A stretch of 64,000 nucleotides of DNA. It comes from Membranipora membranacea. Taxonomy: Eukaryota > Bryozoa > Gymnolaemata > Cheilostomatida > Membraniporidae. Where the stretch lies: NCBI GenBank assembly GCA_914767715.1, contig OU612074.1, forward strand, positions 12,880,062-12,944,061, read 5' to 3'. The translations under genes and the position numbers were made by a program. Every line of letters begins with the position of its first letter. Positions within the stretch are counted from its first letter, which is position 1. The notes beneath the pieces were generated by a model. It ran no database searches, was not told the DNA's origin, and was given only the letters and a program-made list of their open reading frames with translations. Shown here piece by piece: positions 45,695-56,324 of this stretch.

Positions 45695-46704
45695 ATCGAG
45701 ACAAGGAGAAGCAAGACCAATGGCAAGTCATCTGCAGTGGACTTGCATTGACAAGTTTAAACAGACCTCTTATCACATTAAGCGTATATTTGGTTTCCTG
45801 TTTCTATAGTAAGATTTCCAAGAATGCAAAATAAATTGCCTGCGATAAGCCATATTCGCCTATTTGTCAGTCTACTTACACATATTTATCAACCACAAGC
45901 ATTTAATTGTGGGTTTTAAGATAATTATTAACACAATAAAGTAACTACATGCAAAAAAAAACGTTTTCGCTTGCATTAACAATGGAGCAATGTTTCAGGT
46001 CTTCAAAGAGTTTGAAAATGCATAGTTTTGGGGATCAAATTGAATTAGACTTCACCATAGAGTTACCCTCCCCGAGAGTTTCAGATCTGGTCTATGAGTT
46101 TGCTACCTTTCCCAAAAGTACAGGGCTGACCTGTTCAGAATTTGTAGCTTTGCCCAAGTTGCTATTGCAGCAAAGAAATCATATAATTTCCAAACTATCC
46201 CAAAATGTAATATTCAACTGATAAGCATCTCTTATTCAGGTTTTACATCAGCTTTGAATATAGAGATTGCAGAAAGTTGATTAGCAAAAACCTTTTCAGT
46301 CAATGAACTAGCTCACAAATAATTAAAAAACTCATTGTGGAAACATGATTATTGATGTAGTGATGATAAATATCATCTGAAATTATCAGATTCCTTCTCA
46401 TCTGTGATATGTTTGTCCTTGTAGGATAATGCGACATTATGCATTGTTTCTGATACTGTCACTAAATCCCATATAAAGTAATTTGACCTAACATGATACA
46501 ATTCGTTGATTAAATTTATCGAGCAAATTATCGGCGATTGCTCAATTCCGGTGTATTGATTCAACAAAAACACAAAATAGAAGTGGTTTTGAATATCCTT
46601 AGATCTTTGCTAACTTCTCCTTATGAAGTGTCCTTGCCATAAATCATCATTCACTCGATTTTATTTTGACTCTTCCTCCGACAGTCTGAACTGAAACGCA
46701 AAAA

Positions 46705-47698
46705 ATGCCAGCAATTTATTTAATGGCGGCTGTGTTTCCCATCCATCCGTTTATCCTGCTGATTGGATGTTGGACTACATTATACATTCCTGGTGAATAG
46801 GCTCTTTGCTGTGAGTAGCTCTGTGTTATCACTTATTTGTTTCATAATTTATTGAGCCCCTACAAATATATCAAGTCACAAAACCCTTCTTTTTTACATT
46901 AATTGTGAGCCAGATCACTGCTTATTTAGCACCCTTTTTAATGTCGAAACGCTCTCTAACATATCTTTAGAGACAGGCAAATGAATTAGAGCAACCTCTC
47001 ATTTATTTTTTATTTATTGTATGAGCTGGGAACATAAGCTGATTAAACAACGGGCATAGATTATTTTTAATTTTGCATATACAACTGGAGTATCTAAGTT
47101 AAATCAGGTTAACAATTAACATGCTGAAAAATGATTATTGATAGTTTTAAGAACAGAAATCCTAGAAATTTACACGCAGATGGCATTTAGCTACTCCAGA
47201 CAGTTTTTCATAAACAGTATTTACTATACTCCTATCATGGTTTTGCACAGACAGAAATTAGCACAACGTGGTAATCAATGTGAAGTTTCACAGATTGAGG
47301 GTTAACTGGCACACTTAATTAAAATAAATTAATCTACATCAAAAATTATAACTGATAGGTTATAAATTTTCTAAATTGAATGTGATTTAATTCTCAGAAC
47401 ATGAATAAAAAACAAACATGAACACAATGTGGTCAACAGCTTAGAAAATAGTATAAAACTTTCCTCTCTTTCCATTGCTTTAGATGACAAAACATTGATG
47501 ACAGGACACTATACCTCACTGAGATCCCCAGATAGAGTTATAAAGCATGTCAGAAGAGAGGATTACTGTAAAACTCACTGTGCAGTAATGTCATCATGTG
47601 CTGCCTACAGCGACAACACAGAAACATCTAACTGCTTACTGTCCTCTGAGGCTAGAGTAGTACTGAGTGACAACCCTGCGAAATTATTGGTCTTTTGA
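46705..47698 (+). CDS. small secreted PAN/apple-domain-like protein (two exons, 46705-46792 and 47484-47698)
   Basis: Exon 1 starts MPAIYLMAAVFPIHPFILLI and continues GCWTTLYIP, a convincing signal peptide; a second in-frame ATG is at 46723. Donor CCTG-GTGAAT is phase 1. Exon 2, after the acceptor GCTTTAG, reads DDKTLMTGHYTSL, then REDYCKTHCAVMSSCAAYSD, then SNCLLSSEARVVLSDNP, ending LLVF and TGA. The C-x3-C-x5-C spacing with a later Cys-Leu matches PAN/apple modules, which bind proteins or sugars. The mature protein would be about 75 residues, one compact domain. It sits between receptor gene A and the lectin-like gene. Exon 2 could splice onward from an internal GTGACA, but no follow-up exon was found. 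The signal peptide and phase agreement make it likely real; the family call is moderate. Confidence 0.55.
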
Positions 47699-48344
47699 TA
47701 GTATATTATCCGAAACAGGAAACTAGAGATGACATAATAACTTCGCTAATAGACAGTAAAAAATACAGCTAGTCATGTACTTCTGAGAGGGAAAACTAAC
47801 TTTATCATAATTTCCCTTTTGGAAATCATGATTGACATTACTACATATGGTTGAGTTTTTTTGGACCATTGACTTTGGTTTTGATAAGTCAGTTTAAAAT
47901 AATCACTATACTAATTGTGATCCCCCCACCCACCAACTATCAAAGCTTGTTCAGACAGGCTACAGACAGAGAAAAGCTTAGCTTGGTTATATATATGAAG
48001 AGTGTGCAATTTACTTTGATTCTGCAGATAATGTTTACTTTAATTTATTTTTCCGCATTGTGCTCTATGATGACTTCTCATAAAGTTTAATTAATTGAAT
48101 TCAATGCCTTCAGAGTCATAGTGAAAAGTGTAGCAAAATTACATTAAGAATTACCCTTGTTTATTCACATTGCAGCTGCCTGAGCACTTAGAATACACCT
48201 GTGTATAACCTGCATTCATTAGACTTAAATATTATAGATTCTAGTACACAGCTTAGGCAAGACACAGTTTGAAAGTCAATACAATGCCATTAATATGTCA
48301 ATATACTAAGTTACCCCATGAAATAAAAATACCTATGTAGGAGA

Positions 48345-48560
48345 AGGAGGTAGCTCAGTTGGTTAGAGCGCCTGCCCTCTGAGGCGCAAGCGTTGGAGGT
48401 CTCGGATTCGAATCCAGCAGCAGTCTACCGACTACTGGGCTCAATTGACGCCACAGATGTGCTCCAACACGCATGCAAACTGAGAGCAACTTGGCCCTGA
48501 ATATGGCGGCTCCTTTATTTCTCAATTCTTCAAAAGTATTGGTGATATTTGGGATCATCT
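48345..48560 (+). mobile_element. tRNA-derived SINE
   Basis: A box TAGCTCAGTTGGTTAGAGCG and B box GGATTCGAATCC are close to canonical, followed by a non-tRNA body with GACGCCACAGATGTG. The anticodon arm does not pair and no acceptor stem closes, so it is not a tRNA gene. A 5'-truncated relative is at 53185. Confidence 0.65.
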
Positions 48561-49869
48561 CTCACTGACTAGAGAGAGGACAACTCCCTGAAATTTTGTT
48601 TGAACTATTTCCTTGTTTTCCAAACAGCTGTATGTCTTTAGACTTAAATGTGGTTTACAGCGTATTTGTTGTTCCTAATCCACAGTGGCACACCTATGAT
48701 CACTGGTCACTAGCCTGTACAGTTACTGTATCTACTATCCTTTCAAGGGGTTGGTGGAAAGAACAATTTTAACTTTGTGACATCACGATCATCATTTCTC
48801 TAAAAAACCTTTAACACGGCATATTTCAAAAATAAATGAAGTGGAGACTTTCACAAAAAATCTCATCAGAGAGCTCTTTGTCCTCAACGCCGCACAGAGT
48901 CTCCTCATGAAGTATTTGAGTTGGCTTCAATTGATTCGTCATTTATGATTAAAAAAACTGTGTCCTCTGACTATCACTGAGATGAGATACAACTGGAAGG
49001 AAACAGTCATCTACGCATAAAACAGAGCTGAGCCCACCAGTAATGGAACAAGCCTCTTTTAATGCAAACATTTTAATGGCTAACATAATTGTTACTATTT
49101 GGGGGACACTTATTCCGCATGAATGGACAACTCCATAGGCTGTCATGTTCATATGACATCGCAGCAGGGAGGGTGGGATATACCCTCCCACCCTTCCTGA
49201 TCGCAGCCATTGACCAATATCAACTAAGCAATTGATGACAGATCGAACCAATCTTCTTGAAAGCTTTGAGCATTCCGGGTTTCCAAGCAAAAAAAACATG
49301 GGCTGCAGTGAAAGTTTTCTTTTCAATGTGGAATAGCACCTGTGGTCATTGGTTTTCTTTCTTGTAATATACATACATGACAAGTTGGCAGACCAAGAAT
49401 TCAGGAGGTCTCCGCGTACGCTCCCCCAATCCGAAGAACCTCCCTGCGTTCGGCAGTGCTGGTACATTTTGGTCCTCGCTTGTCATAATATTTTTAAGCT
49501 AAAACTTGAGGGTTCATTATTATGGATGGTGTTATTTTACTTGATTTTGCGAATGATATAGTTGTACAAGCAGCAATGTTAGATCAAACACATAGGTTTA
49601 TCTACTGTGGAGACAGGAAAACAAAGTTTCCTTAGCAAAAAGAAGCTTAAGAAATGTTCTGGGTAAAGAAGCTGAAAAAAGGGTGGAAAAAGGGAGATAT
49701 GGAGGGGGTGGAGAAAGCCGCTAAAAACTGGGAGCTTCCCTACCAAATAGGGAGACATGTCAGGTACAGTTATATATATATATATCCTTAATTTCCAATC
49801 TAGTTTGGTCGCTGAGCGTATCTGTATTGGTAAAGAGTTAAAAGTTGTAGATATTTGTTCGCTGTGATA

Positions 49870-50000
49870 ATGTAACAGAAGTGCAGTTTTCCCGTTAGAC
49901 CGTACATTGTCAATTTTCTTAGAAGAATTTTATGGTCAACGCAGTTAAGCGCGCTTAAAACTGATCGTCTACCATCTTTGTTTGCAAATTGCATTATTAT
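49870..50000 (-). mobile_element. LINE reverse transcriptase remnant
   Basis: The minus strand reads VLSALNCVDHKILLRKLTMY and GLTGK, the block A region of a non-LTR reverse transcriptase (usually AFDCVDHKILL); the catalytic Asp is replaced by Asn here. Only this short piece is recognisable. Confidence 0.6.
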
Positions 50001-51266
50001 ACTTTTGCCGGTAGGTATAATGCATAAATAAATTGTGGCAGCAAAGTTCATTATGGCTGTGTTCCTTGTTGGGAGGTGAGGCAAAGCTTGTGGCAAGAAT
50101 AGCTTAGTTTTTAATTATACAATATTTTGTCTCCCTTACATTGTTTTGAAAATTCAATTATTTTTTTACAGACGTTCAGTCTAAGTTTATTAAATTGCCC
50201 TAGGATAAAGCTTTGGAAGATTAAATAGTGGCTCTACTACGACTGAGACTCTCTGGTGCCTTGTGTTGTTGGTTGGGAGGGGAGGCAAGGTTTGCCTACC
50301 GAGTGTATTTGATTTGATTTGGGATGATTTGTCTTTTTCGAAAACCTGGCTTCCAAGGGGTTTATGGGCTCATGCTTTACAGGTCATAAATTTTCAAACT
50401 CACCACCATGATTTAGTAAATAGGAAATCTTAGTAAGTCCAGCCTGGGAGCTCCAGGTTGGAGGCCATAGTTGGCAAACCTTTGTTTTCCTTAAAATATA
50501 ATTGTATTCTGCACTGCCTGCTAGGCTAGACGTTCGCTAAGCTTATTCCTGCACATATTGTTGCCTGATGCAAGAAAAGAAAGAAAGTAAATTACTCCGG
50601 CTTCAGATAAACATAGACACAGTACTGCATTGTTGCAGAAACAAACACAAGCCTTCTTTGGTTGTAATGAGAAGGTGGCAGTGACATTTTATTCCAAACA
50701 TATGCTATCAGTGATTCACCACCATTGTTGTTAATGGTCCAGTTACAGCGTCTGTGATATAACATCTCAACATCTCATGGAGAGCCAGTCTGTATGGCCT
50801 GTAATTACAGCTCAAAGCAAGAATACTAGTAATGGACACAGCACCCTTCCACATTGATACTCCAGATATGGTACTTATTTTGATCAATCGCACAGGATCA
50901 AGCCTTGTTATGCTCACACGGTATGTCAGAGAGCAGATAAGTTACAAACAAAATTATGCTGTGTCAAACATTTCTATATACCCTGTAAATACAGATCAGT
51001 TTTACTGCTGGTGTAACACTGATATCAATATACAACATGACATGACATAACATCATTCTATGGGGTAAGTAACAACATCATAAATACGAATGTAAATAGA
51101 AGTACCTTTTATAAACAAATTTCGCAATAAATTTCAAAATAAGGATACTAGCTGGCAAGATCCTTATCATATGACAAAATTCTAAAAATAACCTTCAAAA
51201 ATGTTTGAAAGGCAGCCGCAGTCACCAAACATCATTATAATTATCAAACCTCAACATATCAGCATC

Positions 51267-52810
51267 ATGCACCCAGGATACGGCTTCACATACTTACTCC
51301 TTGTGGTCATGTTAGGAGTAAAGACAGTGCAGCTCTCTATCCTCAGCAAGGAGAGGAGCTCACAGCAACAGCGTGTTTAACTGACTCCTATATATCAGCT
51401 CAGTGTACAAGAGAAGATCAGACCATCAATGTTCTACATGTACACTAGGTATACCTTGAGGTGTGTCATCAGCCTGCTGTCGAATTCAATGAATGTAAAC
51501 AATCCAGGTATGCTGTTCAAAGTGAGTTAGTTTCCTTACTGAGCGTAACTGTTTTATTATCGGCATAAATAAAAGCTGAGATTTTAGTTTGAGGTTATCA
51601 TCACATCATTCTATAATAATCTTTATCTCAATAATAAGAAGAGAAACTAAGATGAGGCTAAGACCTTTTTTATACTTTTCTGTAAGCTGCTTATCATATA
51701 TGCGACGGAGAATAAAATGGTTTTGAATTTTAGAAACGCTATCGGCTAGTGATATTACTATAATACTTATATCCTCCAGTGCTTTAACTATAATGCTACC
51801 GATTTCAAACCAGGCTATCAAGAGATTTTGATGAGGTACAATCATTGATATGAATTCATAGCTTAGTGGTAAAATACATAGCATGGCTATCTGTGGAGGA
51901 ATTGCATCAGTATATAACTTTGGTCAGTAACTATATCTAACATGAATTCTGGCAGCTTTAACGTTATGCATTGGCTGATGTCCAAGTAACAACCTTTAAA
52001 AGGCAGGCAAGCTATTGAACAAAATATGTTTACAAGGGGTCGGATGTATCAAAGACCGATCAAGATGAGAAATTGTTTCTAGCAATCGTGCATAAATTGC
52101 CATGTTGGTTCAGGGCCAGATATGTTTCCTAATCCAGGAATATATATCAGTGGGTGCAGGTAAACTATGTTGGACCTAGCAATACTCAATTTAATTTGAA
52201 GGTTTTCCTATAGAGAGAAGGTTTTTTTATATTACAGGGACACTCAAAGATACAAATTGACTCCGTTAGTGGAGTTTTAGAGTGACAGACTAATTTTAAT
52301 ATTTATTTGTTTGTTACACAGTGTATCAGCCACTCGTGCTGCAGTGACCTTATGTAATGACCGAGTTACCTGTCAGATACCCATCATACAGATTGAGGCT
52401 CTCAATAATGATGTAAATAATCAGGGTCAGGATCAGTACATATCGGTAAGTAATATCTACACTAACATGAGCGGAATTTATAAATCTACAAACATGCTTC
52501 CATTAACTTCTAAGAAACCTCTGCAACGCTCGGTGCTTCTGCTACCTTTCTGGTATGGGTGTCAGGATTGGGGATATATCTGGTATATTTTAGAACAAGT
52601 CAATTCACAGAAATTCAACACCTAAACATGGATGGATCAGGTTACGATATTGGAATTTTTTCAATTGAGTGAATCCCTGATTTATATTGGGGCTGTCTTG
52701 CATCGTACATAATTTAACTTGAACTTTATCATGAGATGCAATACCTTTCTCCCTCATGTCACATGCTTATTTTACAGGATATGATACACATCCACTGTGC
52801 GTATAACTGA
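51267..52810 (+). pseudogene. SUEL-lectin-like secreted protein gene with two lesions (exons 51267-51507, 52322-52445, 52778-52810)
   Basis: The first exon starts MHPGYGFTYLLLVVMLG, a signal peptide. One base out of frame with it, the exon continues ALYPQQGEELTATACLTD, YISAQCTREDQTINVLHV, then an in-frame TAG at 51446, then YLEVCHQPAVEFNECKQ and a phase 2 donor. Exon 2 (phase 2 to 0) reads VTLCNDRVTCQIPIIQIEAL and NNDVNNQGQDQYIS. Exon 3 (acceptor TTTTACAG) gives DMIHIHCAYN and TGA. The Cys pattern and the final CNDRVTCQIP to QYIS to IHIHC arrangement resemble the SUEL/Gal-lectin fold, whose domains bind galactose or rhamnose. The two lesions could be real decay or assembly errors. With correct frames it would be one secreted domain of about 120 residues. 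Confidence 0.42.
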
Positions 52811-53184
52811 ACACTGAAGTCGGAGGCTTCCATGACCAGCATGCAAGTCACATATCTGTGCAAAGGTATATCACGTTTTAGGCACTTAATACAGTTACTG
52901 ATACTGTGATTTGATGTGATTGATACCGATTTAATTCGTGAAATGCCTTTAGAAATAACAAAAACTGCATTACGGAGGGATACGTTAAATCCTAACCCAA
53001 AAAATATAAATGCTTAGTGTTTGTAGGCAGCCTGGTTGGCTTACCTCATAATTTCTACTACTAACACTGTTTACAATCATAGATTGTACAAAAATGAGTG
53101 GGGATATATGAGGATAAACATTATAACTGATTTGTAGGATTCTTATGTCTCGATATATCGTAGTTGGCTCACTTAGGTATTGCA

Positions 53185-53275
53185 TCAGGTCTATAAGACG
53201 CAAGTGTTGAAGGTCCTGTGTTCAGATCTTACTGCAGTCTGCTGGCTATACTGGGGTTTGTTGGGTCCGTGGCGT
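53185..53275 (+). mobile_element. truncated SINE fragment
   Basis: AGACGCAAGTGTTGAAGGTC and TGTTCAGATCTTACTGCAGTC match the SINE at 48345 from the region after its A box. The 5' end is missing. Confidence 0.45.
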
Positions 53276-54074
53276 GCCCAAACCTGCCGACACCGAGAAC
53301 CATAATCCAATATCATTTTGTCACAAACATTAGGTATGCTGCGAGATTGAGTGTTTATACTGTTACATGAGTAGGGAATACCAAAAAATACCAAAAAGAA
53401 ATATAAAAAATGAGTAAAGTACAGTATGACTTGTAGTGGATTAAAAAATATCTTGTAATATTAAAAACAAATGTCTGAGGAAGGAATCTTTACCACAGGC
53501 AGTTCTGTATTTAAGGTTGCGATATCTGCCTGAGCGGAGTTTCGCAAGGAAATTGTTTAATCAATGTTCGTCATCATGTGTTAGCTGCAGGGCCAGGTTC
53601 TTGTGTTCGTGTTTTTCGAAGTACAAGGTCTTATACCACAACCCTTCAACTCAAAGCCAGGACCTCAAATGAATCAAAAGTTATGGACAGGTGACATGCA
53701 ATAAAAGCTGATTGCAATCCATTTTGATACTTCCCTGTTAACACTGATGCTAAAACACATCAAAATGAAATCCATACTGATACCTGCTGTCTGTGGCCCT
53801 CGGGAGAAAACAACCCTAGGTCAAAAACAGCCGGAGGCCCAAAAGGCCAAGCATAATTTTTGATTTCTCCAAGTCCCAAAACCTCTTAAACCACTTAAAA
53901 CAACCTGAGTCAATACAAACTAAAGTTTTAGGGAAAAAAATATTTTTTTCAAAAAACCGGCCAAGTATGACTTTTGAGTTCTCCATGTCACAAAAATTTT
54001 GATTCTTAAATTTCTTAGTGTTTATTTACGTCCCTGGACAGAATGCGGATATAGTGACTCTCAATGTCTTGTAG

Positions 54075-54186
54075 TAGAGAGGACTGCTCTGAACAATACT
54101 CCCATTATTGTGGGTACTGTGGTGGCATTAGTGATTGTTCTGATAACAGTTGTAGTTGTCGTATTAATTTACAAACAACGCAACAT
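54075..54186 (+). pseudogene. transmembrane exon of a decayed receptor 3' end (copy 2)
   Basis: Same splice sites and phases as 7815 (CTTGTAG before, GTAAGAAAT after). It reads VERTALNNTP and the helix VALVIVLITVVVVVLIYK with KQRN on the inner side. The exon is intact and phase-compatible with FN3 exons, so it could be used as an alternative membrane exon, but its tail exons are damaged and no FN3 exon lies directly upstream. Confidence 0.6.
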
Positions 54187-54666
54187 GTAAGAAATAATTT
54201 TACTTACATACTTCCTTTTCTTATCGCACCAGTTTTAGAAAGCAACATTGAATGTAAGGTGTGGTTAAATTACCTCAACAACATTCCTCCTGGCATTTCT
54301 TTTTGTGTCATTATACTTGGAAGCTTTTTTGAAGAGAAATTTGGGGACAAATTAATATTATATGAACTCAAAATGTAATGTTATCATAAATAAACTGTAA
54401 ATTTATTCAGTCCAATCAGAGAGAACTAATAATACATTCACAGCAATAGCAGGGACGCTGCTGGAAGAGGGGGGGGGCATCGGGCGGTGGGCAAAAGTCT
54501 AGGGGGCTCAAACTACTGGAAAAGAAGAGTAGTATTGCAATCAGGTCCTTTTCATATTCCTTTCTATTGAATAGTACAAAATATAAAAACTCTAACTAAG
54601 TAATTTATGCAGGGAAGGTGAATTTATGGCAATTTGAGTTTTTGATGATGTTTTTTATCCACACAG

Positions 54667-54796
54667 GCAGGCAGACAGGCAGGCAGGCAAGGAGGCTAAT
54701 ATTGAAAAGGCTGTAGATTCAGGCACTGATACTTCTAACATCTGAGTCCTGCAGGCATTGAGATGGTTAGTCATATTTTTGACTCAGCAGATACAG
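54667..54796 (+). pseudogene. decayed cytoplasmic tail exon (copy 2)
   Basis: Spliced from the transmembrane exon it reads MQADRQAGKEANIEKAVDSG and TDTSNI, then TGA at 54743. The downstream part up to the strong donor GTGAGT is homologous to gene A's YDSI region but reads SHIFDSADTG, with Phe for Tyr. The exon length (130) is one base out of phase for the last exon. The GGCA repeat at its start is 8 bases longer than in copy 1. Confidence 0.55.
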
Positions 54797-55023
54797 GTGA
54801 GTCCACAGAGTAAGCTGATATAATACAAGTGTGCTATGACCTGTTAATGAGTCATCTCTATTCCAAGGCTTTTTATATCCCATCATCATAGCTTGAAACC
54901 GACATGACACAATTTGACTTTCAAAAATTAATGATTGATCATCATGGAGATATTATTATATTCACAATATTTGTTGTTGTATCGCATGGTATATTGAATT
55001 TGAATCTTGAGCCTCTGTTACAG

Positions 55024-55076
55024 GAGCAATGTACAATGGGGAGGATCCTAGCAGAATCCACTGTAACATATGGTAG
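55024..55076 (+). pseudogene. decayed last tail exon (copy 2)
   Basis: Acceptor CTGTTACAG, then GAMYNGEDPSRIHCNIW and TAG. It lacks the YENLAAV segment seen in copy 1, and the IYCNI tyrosine has become His. Confidence 0.5.
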
Positions 55077-56288
55077 TGATCAACCAGCACTGCTTTGTAG
55101 TATCATTAATTTCTCAGGATCCATGTAGAGCTTCATTCTGCAAAAATATACCCCAGAATCCTCAATTTTTGTGAGATGTTCAAGACTTTTAATACGTTTG
55201 ATGGTTGCTGACTTTAAATTTCATGTTTTTCATTCAAGGTTTAGGTTCTATCAGGCAAAACTTTAGATGCAATTTGTGATATTTCTATTTCGAAGATTCA
55301 CAGCCTATACCATCAATGATAGTGATCTAATTTTGGTACATGCCTTCCCTAATTTACACATGAATATATAGAGTGTTCGCACGGCTTCCCTGTACCCTCA
55401 CCTTGTCCCAGACGAAAATAAGAAAGGAAGGCTAATGACCTTTTCCTAGCAATGGTATCAGGGTATTTATCTATAAATAGTCTTTGCAATGAACTAAAGC
55501 TAGTTAGTTGATAAGTTCCTTTAGTTTGTCGGGTCAGAAAGCCACAATATCATACTGTGGCTTTCGTGACGTTTGTGTATCTAGCTCGTAAATACACATA
55601 CGATCTACAGCTAAAAATTCCATTTATTAATTAATGTCAATGTCTCAATCATATCATAGAAAATACTTAAGATAGGACATATTTACTTTGCCTATATAGT
55701 ACCTGTTATTTCATAATGATAGATAAGGCACAGTGATTTTTAGTTGACCTAATTGGTTTTGATAAGGATGGGGGAAGTAGCTAACAGTGATATAATCAAA
55801 GTACTATGCGTGTTTATTATACTGAGAGTTAAGCACGACCTACCTGACGTGATTTAGTCTCTCAAAAGTAAGTAAAAACAATTAATGATGGGGTTCTTGT
55901 ACCTTAAAAGTAGCTAAAGACTTCACCTCAAGTTATTGTGATGGGTGATGTATGAAATCAGGAATAGCATGTGTCACCCCAATATGCATGTATATTGATT
56001 GCTGGCTGATTTTTCAATCAATTGGAAACGTACTGATTAGGTTGAAATTCTGATTCGCAAGGAACATTTGACCATCGGGTTTGTGATCTTTACAAACTAC
56101 CATGCGATAGCTGTAGGACTGGTAAAATGTACTAAAAGCTGATTGTTATTGATTCAGGTACCTCCCTGTTGTTACGAATGCTGAAATAAATAACTAGGTC
56201 TGAAATCTACTTGGACATGACTGTCAACTTTATTCCTTGTTTACTCATTCGTAGACGTTTTCTGCAAGCTGATCAGCTAATTCTAGTG

Positions 56289-56324
56289 ATGGCCAGCAAT
56301 TGCTATACACACACACTTGTTACG
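56289..56324 (+). CDS. gene B exon 1 (start of signal peptide)
   Basis: ATG, then ASNCYTHTLVT, then the donor GTGAGT, phase 0. It joins exon 2 (GFVTIMVVAWSP) to form a signal peptide, paralleling gene A exon 1 in position and phase. The choice of ATG is inferred. Confidence 0.5.

Larger units (their letters stand above)
44217..46704 (+). repeat. tandem copies of gene A 3' end and 3' UTR
   Basis: The 3' UTR text (CAGACTTGTCTTGACAAACA and GTTTCCTGTTTCTATAGTAAG) recurs in diverged form at about 44690-44800 and 45720-45830. The intron plus tail exon from 43630 to 43830 recurs at 45272-45480. So at least one duplication of the tail cassette and two of the UTR happened. The frames in this stretch, including one at 45949-46221, look like open UTR rather than genes. 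Confidence 0.75.
47699..51266. other. intergenic region with SINE and LINE remnants
   Basis: Apart from the SINE at 48345 and the LINE remnant near 49880, no gene is supported. A frame at 50811-51050 opens after an acceptor-like TTACAG and includes YAVSNISIYPVNTDQFYCWC. It could be an extracellular exon of the next gene, but no phase partner was found. Confidence 0.35.
53318..56035 (+). repeat. segmental duplication, copy 2
   Basis: The shorter partner of 5779-14605. It keeps the empty sites for the LINE, the SINE and two hAT elements of copy 1, and has the transmembrane and tail exons at equivalent places. It ends about 250 bp before gene B's first exon. Confidence 0.85.

Noticed and set aside
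45949-46221. A 90-codon open frame downstream of gene A
   Set aside because: It lies in duplicated 3' UTR sequence and shows no domain, signal peptide or splice context.
48345-48430. A tRNA gene
   Set aside because: The A and B boxes are good but the acceptor and anticodon stems do not pair, and a SINE body follows.
48949-49467. A 172-codon minus-strand frame
   Set aside because: No recognisable domain, signal peptide or repeat. It is the longest unexplained frame in the window but has no supporting context.
50811-51050. A possible extracellular exon (YAVSNISIYPVNTDQFYCWC)
   Set aside because: It opens after an acceptor-like site but has no usable donor in frame and no partner exon; kept only as a note.
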